Source of the DNA: Paragonimus westermani
Taxonomy: Eukaryota > Platyhelminthes > Trematoda > Plagiorchiida > Troglotrematidae
Direction: 5' to 3'
Length of the DNA stretch: 64,000 bases
Assembly: GCA_008508345.1 (NCBI GenBank)
Contig: QNGE01001026.1
Coordinates: 62,001 to 126,000 of the forward strand
Both the position numbers and the translations under genes were made by a program. The notes beneath the pieces were generated by a model that saw only the letters and a program-made list of their open reading frames with translations, had not been told where the DNA came from and did not search any database. Position 1 is the stretch's first letter; each line of letters begins with the position of its first letter. This document shows positions 57,772 through 64,000 of the stretch, one piece after another.

Positions 57772-58754
57772 GTGAAGTTGTTTTATTATCTTATTTGTGT
57801 CAGTTTTCAGAAGAAGAGTTTTTATTCATGTCGTTTGCACAACTGATTACGTAAACTCCAGAAAGTATAACGGGTTGTGAATTTGAACTTCTGACGTGAA
57901 CCACATAAAAGAACGAACTCGGTCAACAGTATGTAAAGTACTGTCGCTGCACCAGGCGAGTTTTTGAGGAGTCCGTGCAGAGGCACACCTTCTTTCAAAG
58001 GAAACGCAATCGGAATGGGACGTTGACATAAGAAAGTATTGTCATGTCACTAACGCCGACCAATGAGCTCCACGGCCAATAAATCAGTCAGCAAAGTGTA
58101 CGGTGAAACACGTATCAATTAACTGAACAAATTTCACAAGTTAATCCACCAAGTAACAAACTTGCTTAGAGCTTCAAACTTCCTTGTTGAAGTCAATAAA
58201 ACGCGTTTATAATTCTATCACCATTACTGAATTTCTAATTACAGTGAAGGTTGAGAAATATTATATTTTGCAACATTCTCTCCTACAGTTAGTTTTCCTC
58301 GATCCCGACAAACACGTTCATAACATCAGCTTGGTGACATCGGATAAAATGGTGTAGTCTACTTTTATCAAGAATGAAATTAAATCGCAAAATTGGTTCA
58401 ATGTTATATTTTCCATGAAGACGGATAAACAATGGATGTTCATTTTGTTTTACTTTAGCAATAATTAAGCTTCCTTACATTGTAACTTCAAGCAAGAACG
58501 TAGTACGTTTAACGTTAGTGCCTCAAGCAACGTATTCGTGCATTATACGGTAATTATTCAGAAAAACAGTTTCTAACTTGTTGCATCAGTTCAGTGCACT
58601 GTGACCTGTTTTGTGTTTATAAAGGCTATAGGATCACCAAACAGTGTTGCTGATCTCCTTGTAAGCTCTTGACTGTGGTCGCTGGGTGATTTTAACTATT
58701 GTGGGTATTCATGAATCAAATGGTTGCAAAATCCATTGATTCATTGATGCACTG

Positions 58755-58949
58755 ATGCCGAAGAACAGTGGGGCAGTATTCAGTGCTGTACTCCTTCCGG
58801 GAAGCAGCTATGTACACCGGGAGAGCAAAATCGGTTCTTCCACGGACGTTTGTCCTCAAGGATTAGGACGAGAAATTTGCACTCACGATATCCAGTCGAC
58901 CTTGCTGCGAAGTAACAAATTAGAACAGAGTCTCATCAGAACCGTCAAA
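58755..58949 (+). CDS. Probable coding exon
   Basis: From ATG 58755 the frame reads MPKNSGAVFSAVLLPGSSYV, HRESKIGSSTDVCPQGLGRE and ICTHDIQSTLLRSNKLEQSL, then a donor GTCAAA|GTAGAC at 58950 (65 exact codons); otherwise it ends at TGA 58967. Composition and donor support an exon, possibly initial. The next downstream exon (59182) also begins in phase 0, so the two can be joined: K then VIGTREFLSDG. Confidence 0.48.
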
Positions 58950-59181
58950 GTAGACATATCCCAGTGATTGTCGCTGGTAGTTTATCAAAAATGTGCTGTA
59001 ACGATGAAAGAAAGCACCCACCGAGCTGAACAATATGAATACTACTTTTTCAGATAAAAAGCTTGAGAGAAAGTGCAACTAAGTTTTTCATCAGTCAGCA
59101 CTCGCTGTCTGGTTGCTGCGGGGTTCCCTTAGGGCTTGGATAAGGCCAAACTGCTCAGGTCCAGACGAAGGGCATAGCTAG

Positions 59182-59545
59182 GTGATTGGTACCCGGGAAT
59201 TCCTATCTGACGGAACAACATTGTTCTCACTGTTTCCCTGGGAAGTAATATTAAGGGGAGCATGTTTTGCAGAGTCACACGATAAGTTAATGTTTCAGAT
59301 ACTTCAAAATTGCTCCCAAGGTGTTTTTATATTTCCCGGCTTCCGGAGTCAGGATCTTCATTTCATATCACAATGAGGTCACTAAATTTATTAATTTCAG
59401 ATGCTTAAATTCTAAAACGAAGTCTCCATTAGCTTCTGACACTCACAGTTTTAAAATGACATATATGAAGAGATGTATGGCGGTTTTCGTCATACCAGAG
59501 CTGTATGTAAAATTGATCGACGAAGTGGCATATTCAGTCTACTAA
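59182..59545 (+). CDS. Exon plus terminal frame, same strand
   Basis: Exon 59182-59244 (63 bp, acceptor GCATAGCTAG, donor TGGGAA|GTAATA, phase 0 both ends) encodes VIGTREFLSDGTTLFSLFPW E. Further on, after acceptor TTATTAATTTCAG (59400), the frame reads CLNSKTKSPLASDTHSFKMT, YMKRCMAVFVIPELYVKLID and EVAYSVY to TAA (59543-59545), a good terminal exon. The stretch between contains AG/GT pairs that could make two tiny exons, but the same downstream frame is also open from 59321 (ASGVRIFISYHNEVTKFINF). The precise borders are therefore open. Confidence 0.5.
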
Positions 59546-60035
59546 GCTTCTTCAAGAATAATGCAAAAGAACGTTGTGTATGGTTCTGAAAGTCCAGCTC
59601 ATTGTGTCATGCTGGAAGGGATTACGCTCATTTAACACCAGGCAAGTTTTTCGCTGAATGGTTCTGAGCGCTGAGTTTCTTAATTAGAGGCACCCAGTTT
59701 AAAGCATTTTGTCTCGCTTGCAGGTATCTCGTCTCAAGATTGTCTTCGTGAGTGAAATACCGTAGTTTAATTACACTGTTAACTAAAATGAACCAAAAAC
59801 CGATTAGTTTCTGTAGCTGATCCGCATCAAGATGGGTTGTTAGATTCGGACTCCGCCCTCATTACCGCTCAGCAGAAGTTAACGCTTTTTTCCTCACGGG
59901 CATAAACCTAGTCCTCGTTAGGCTAACTTACGCTGACTACCGCTCAGTTAACTATTTGATAACAATTATTGGTGAGCGTTCCTCTGGTTACCTGACCGCC
60001 TCAAAGGGCGTCGTCAACTAGCATCTCAATTCCAA

Positions 60036-60323
60036 TTGCTAACCGCGCAACCGGGACCTTTTCTTCCATATACAATAATTAACTCACTGAAACTTAATAG
60101 GCTGCATTCGGAGTATTGGCAAATGGTCGAAGACTGGGTTTGCCAAAAGTCTAGTTTCATGGTTCTAGTGTTTATTCAATGTGTGCCAACCAGGGGGTCT
60201 AATCAAACCGTCGGCGCTGCAATCACATGTAACTCAAGGTCAATTGCTCACACGCAACTCCATGATGATCCGTGTTGCCCGAATCTAACCGACTTCAATC
60301 AGACTTTACGCAGCAAAATATGA
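60036..60323 (+). CDS. Weak open frame
   Basis: 95 codons from near 60036 to TGA 60321 (SEYWQMVEDWVCQKSSFMVL, PTRGSNQTVGAAITCNSRSI, HTQLHDDPCCPNLTDFNQTL). No matched splice sites or motif; kept as a low-confidence coding possibility because of its length and composition. Confidence 0.25.
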   Translation: MLTAQPGPFLPYTIINSLKLNRLHSEYWQMVEDWVCQKSSFMVLVFIQCVPTRGSNQTVGAAITCNSRSIAHTQLHDDPCCPNLTDFNQTLRSKI

Positions 60324-60843
60324 TTAAACATTGGCACTGACGGTTAGCTTTTTTAAATCGTATTTGGGAACAGGATTTTGTGCATTACTTTGGGTATAGA
60401 ACCTACTGCTGAGTAGATTCAAAATTAAAATGAGATTAGTTACGCAAAACAGCAGTTGCGGGTTGCTCGTTAATCGAAACAGCCGGTGTATTCGTTAGTA
60501 AAAACGAGACACCTAGCAATCAGGGCAGCACAAATCACACATAAAACCAAGGTAGATGAATTTGAACAAAACCAGAAGACGAACACTGGTGGGCACTAGC
60601 AGTCCGTATCAGCTCGTCAGTACCAAGTGATCAATAACGCGGAAAACTCTCGATTTAACGTCTACAGTATTTGAGATGAGTGGTATGAACAGAGAAACGA
60701 ACAAAAAACAATAAAATTCAGTCATGTGATCTGAAGAACATTCAGTGCAACTCAGGTGCATTGTGGCTTAAGGTTCACAACTAATTATTTTGGTACACAA
60801 AACCCAGGTTAGGATCGGTTTATCGTGATGGTTTTAGCAAATT

Positions 60844-61110
60844 TCAAAAGCCGCAGGACGTGTTGGCTTCGCTGTGCTGGTGAAGTCTGAGGTCAAGTCC
60901 AAGTTGTTTGTCAATTGCTAGGACGTGCCGTTCGATCAACGATGCTGGGGACTTAAGATTCTCTGTGATCAATGTCGAGTTGTGAGACCTGTTCGTGAAC
61001 ACCCTTAGAGGTGTTGAAGAAATTATTGTTATCAGAAAACGCCGTATCCGACTGTATTGAGCAAGAAATAGAGAAATGCTGAAGATGACTCTGTGGAATA
61101 ATGGATACAC
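60844..61110 (-). CDS. Open frame inside the inverted-repeat structure
   Basis: The minus strand reads RRFLITIISSTPLRVFTNRS, HNSTLITENLKSPASLIERH and VLAIDKQLGLDLRLHQHSEA to TGA at 60844. The last 25 bp overlap the inner edge of the left arm. Composition is protein-like (helical, charged) and it may be the decayed coding region of the element that carries the arms. Not recognised. Confidence 0.32.
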   Translation of the reverse strand: MYPLFHRVIFSISLFLAQYSRIRRFLITIISSTPLRVFTNRSHNSTLITENLKSPASLIERHVLAIDKQLGLDLRLHQHSEANTSCGF

Positions 61111-61334
61111 CAGAAGCTTTATCCAACGTCAAGGCGAACGGAATCTCAGAAGCGGGAAGAACGATGTGGTCCCTAAGAAATTACCAATATTATCACTACT
61201 ACGATGATGCCAAAGTGCATGTTACTGATCAGACTCACAGGTTACCTGTGTCTGAATCAAAAAAGTCTAACCTGTTAGAACAAAAACATGTTCTTTATAC
61301 CAATTCTCATGCAACGTCGGACAAGGTTACATGA
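61101..61334 (+). CDS. Open frame in the centre of the inverted-repeat structure
   Basis: Starts at ATG 61101 (MDTPEALSNVKANGISEAGR) and reads SLRNYQYYHYYDDAKVHVTD and ESKKSNLLEQKHVLYTNSHA to TGA 61332. Tyr-rich and hydrophilic. It overlaps the start of the opposite frame by 10 bp. No motif; low confidence. Confidence 0.28.
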   Translation: MDTPEALSNVKANGISEAGRTMWSLRNYQYYHYYDDAKVHVTDQTHRLPVSESKKSNLLEQKHVLYTNSHATSDKVT

Positions 61335-62633
61335 TAACAACCGATAGATAACTGATCTCAAGAATGAAAGAACACGTACCTAATTAAGTTCGCAAACACG
61401 TCACATAACTTGACACTCTGATCACAGAAAATCGTAGGTCTCCAGCTTTGCCGATCGGATGACACATTCTGTCGATTAGCCACAGCATGGGCAGGCTTCA
61501 CCACTACAGTGCGCTGTAGCGACCTGGAGATTTTAATGCCCTGTCTGTGAAATGATGTACAAAATAGTTCAAAAAGTCAGTTGTGTACTGTACCTAGACT
61601 ATTAAGAAAAAATCGCATGATATATGCTTCCCGATTTTGGTATTGATATGTTCGCCGACCTTGGCGTTTAGAAATCCTTCCCGATTGTTTGTCCGCATGC
61701 TATGTGACGGTGTGGTGCTAACCGAAACCACACACAGTTCCGATTTACTTGCTTGTCAATAGTCGGTTTCTTGTCTCGTTATTTAACATGTTTCTCAATG
61801 CCATTTATAGCGCTAAAAGAGGCCACTTGTAGAGTCTGCGGAATAAACATTCGGTCAACGACGTTTTTTCAGTTTGCGTCTGGTGAACTCTTACTTGAGA
61901 AAAGGAACTTAGTGCGCCATAAACTAAAGCACCAGCACATTCTACGCCTTTTAAAATTTGCTAAAACCATCACAATAAACCGGTCCTAATCTGGGTTTTG
62001 TGTACCGAAATAATTAGTTGTGAACCTTAAGCCACAATGCACCTGAGTTGCACTGAATGTTCTTCAGATCACATGACTGAATTTTATTGTTTTTTGTTCG
62101 TTTCTCTGTTCATACCACTCATCTCAAATACTGTAGACGTTAAATCGAGAGTTTTCCGCGTTATTGATCACTTGGTACTGACGAGCTGATACGGACTGCT
62201 AGTGCTCATCAGTGTTTGTCTTTTGACTATCTTTTTCACATTATTGAGTGGATACAGCTGTTTTAAATTTGTATGAGTGCACGAGTTTTTTTCCTCACAC
62301 TTAGTCTGCAGGTGTGAATAAATCCCACGGTACATTTCTTTGTTTCGGCATACTGCCACTCTCTTCCGTTGTATGTTGGATAATTTGTATGGCTGTGGAG
62401 TCCGAGCAAGAACATTCGTTGTTGTCTCAACACCACTATTAGTTGTCTGATGACCAATTATCTAGTGTGGTCAGGGAAAGAATTAACAGTTCCTCGTTTC
62501 CCAACGTTGCGGTAACACTTAGTGCGTTAGGTATGATGTCTTGCAGTGCATTTTCTAGTTCATAATCAAAAATAAATTCAATGCGATTTACGTTTGCTTG
62601 AAAAAGATATTCAGTTAGCTACTTAAATACAGC

Positions 62634-62894
62634 ATGCGCAGCAATTGTTTGTGTCGGCAGTTTGTTTTTCAACTCCAAGGTATACATCGTTCCGAGAGAA
62701 CTGAACTAAATAAAAAAACTACTTGCTGTTGCTGCAACCTAGATCACTTCTTGATTATAGAGATGGTATTGACATCCGCAAGAGCTACTGAAGCGGCGTT
62801 AATGGACGGTTTTATCAAGTTTGATATACGGATTACTATGGTTAGAGATTGTCAGAGCAAATTTACAGATGGTTTCAACATGTGGATCTGTTAA
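62634..62894 (+). CDS. Two phase-matched exons, short unrecognised product
   Basis: Exon 62634-62679 starts at ATG (MRSNCLCRQFVFQLQ), donor CTCCAAG|GTATAC, phase 1. After an 81-bp intron, exon 62761-62894 (acceptor CTTGATTATAG) reads MVLTSARATEAALMDGFIKF then DIRITMVRDCQSKFTDGFNM WIC to TAA. The junction makes a Glu codon. The total is about 60 residues, so the ATG may not be the true start. The frame is also open through the intron, so an unspliced reading is possible. Confidence 0.5.
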   Translation: MRSNCLCRQFVFQLQGIHRSERTELNKKTTCCCCNLDHFLIIEMVLTSARATEAALMDGFIKFDIRITMVRDCQSKFTDGFNMWIC

Positions 62895-64000
62895 AAGAAT
62901 TTACGTGAACAACCTAAATTCTCTCAACAGGTGTTATTCACTTATGTATTTATCTGTGATGTTAACCCTGAATTAATACTTGAAGACAACAATGATGTTA
63001 TGGTGTGGACTTTGTAAGTAAACCAACCACCACTACAAGACGAACAATATACTTAGCAATGTTATATTTCAGACCAGAGAGAATTCCCACTCTTTTGGAT
63101 GTAAACCATATTTGTGTTGCCGATCAACCAAAGCAATGACAATGTTAGTTCACTCTAATTACTAAATTAACTGAGTTTTGGTTGGAACCAGTTTGCAAAT
63201 GTAGTCAGTGTCTGGTTGTAAAAACAAAGTCACTCAAAGATCATGCTGGCGGCTCCATGCTTATTTAAACAAAGTATCTATATTTTATGAATACTTTCCA
63301 TTTTGATATGCAGACCAATAAAGGTAGGGGTTTTAACAATGAGGAACAACTCACACAATGCACTACGCAGTTAAACAGATGGAGCAGACTGATAAAATTC
63401 TACTGATGGTAACAAACAATAATGCCCACAAAACTCTAAATGGTGTGGTTTGACTAGCGAAGCGATCTGTCAATAGTAGCTTTCATTCCTTGACATCTAG
63501 GCCACAGAAAATGGAAACGACCTGAGCAGTTTGCATGATGATGGGAATTCTGATAAGTATGCATCAGTCTAGTCCACCGTTATGAATACAGTTGTATCCC
63601 GCTCAGTATGCATACCTAAAATACTTAGTATGAGCGTCGATAATTCGAATATGTGTACCCATTCGGAGTCTCCAGTAGTGTAATGACGTTCGTTAAATAT
63701 TCATGCAGCTATTCTTATCTCCTTCGTCCAGTCCATATTTTTCCATAACCAGATACATTGTTGGAGCCGCCAAAGTTAGGACAACAGCTGGTTGCATCTG
63801 TTTTCAGGCCCTGGTGATCTGTTCTAGAATATTTGAACACGGTCCCTTTTAAAGTGGATAGTTAACGCGAATGAATTCAGGATTGCACTAAGGATAGTGT
63901 ACATGTTCCCTGTTTTAACTAGCAGTATTTTGTGAACTAATTAAAACATATGTTTACCTGTGGTAGAGTTGTTCAGTTATTAGAACTCATTGCACCCTTT
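62895..64000. other. No gene seen
   Basis: AT-rich sequence without convincing exons or repeats. Confidence 0.4.

Larger units (their letters stand above)
60576..62222. repeat. 1.65-kb structure bounded by about 290-bp inverted repeats
   Basis: Left arm 60576-60868 and right arm 61933-62222 are reverse complements. Over about 200 bp (left 60595-60800 against right 61998-62203) I see one mismatch (TGGTACAC versus CGGTACAC complement). The outermost 20 bp and the innermost 70 bp carry more differences and a 12-bp indel. Shared text includes CACTAGCAGTCCGTATCAGC, CAAGTGATCAATAACGCGGA and TGCATTGTGGCTTAAGGTTC. The 1.06-kb interior has minus-strand and plus-strand frames but no transposase or polymerase motif. 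No clear target-site duplication. It could be a foldback DNA transposon or two oppositely inserted copies of a 290-bp repeat. Confidence 0.85.

Noticed and set aside
1..64000. CRISPR arrays, prokaryotic operons, rRNA genes
   Set aside because: No regularly spaced direct repeats, long gene-dense frames or rRNA signatures; the window is eukaryotic in structure.

Overview
The window looks like nuclear DNA of a eukaryote, most likely a parasitic flatworm (trematode or cestode). Reasons: no long intact reading frames, coding potential split into exons of 33-410 bp with GT/AG borders, some very short introns (48, 49 and 76 bp), and many decayed retroelements (a CR1/L2-type non-LTR reverse transcriptase, three Penelope-like fragments with GIY-YIG or reverse-transcriptase signatures, and tRNA-headed SINE-like repeats). 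The phylum call is inference; no rRNA or other phylogenetic marker gene is present. All exon models come from reading frames, splice consensus and phase matching by eye. Nothing was aligned to a database, and most proteins were not recognised.

Layout. 0-6 kb: an isolated plus-strand exon, a reverse-transcriptase relic at 1.6-2.1 kb, a minus-strand exon pair at 3.9-4.3 kb and a plus-strand exon at 5.3 kb. 7-15 kb: a four-exon minus-strand gene (9.24 to 7.78 kb), a plus-strand exon at 9.6 kb, a two-exon minus-strand gene at 10.4-11.2 kb, a GC-rich patch at 12.6-12.9 kb, and minus-strand exons at 14.1 and 15.5-15.9 kb. 16-18.6 kb is repeat territory: a SINE-like copy, a (TA)n tract with an undetermined base, and a GIY-YIG relic of a Penelope-like element.

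19-34 kb is dominated by minus-strand exons, several joining in phase (29.59-28.77, 25.54-24.64 and 23.07-21.66 kb). They may belong to one large gene or several; the joins between groups could not be closed. 34.3-37.5 kb holds the best plus-strand gene model (seven to eight exons). A Penelope-like fragment lies at 39.5-40.5 kb. 42.8-45.2 kb holds a minus-strand gene for a coiled-coil protein. 46.5-51.6 kb has scattered single exons and a two-exon plus-strand unit.

52.5-53.0 kb is a third Penelope-like fragment on the minus strand. 56.3-56.8 kb has a dispersed repeat next to an inverted SINE pair. 57.6-59.5 kb has plus-strand exons, one with a possible cysteine finger. 60.6-62.2 kb is a striking inverted-repeat structure with arms of about 290 bp, and 62.6-62.9 kb holds a last two-exon plus-strand unit.

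No functional pathway links these genes from sequence alone. The most unusual structures are the near-identical inverted repeat at 60.6-62.2 kb and the SINE palindrome at 56.55-56.77 kb.
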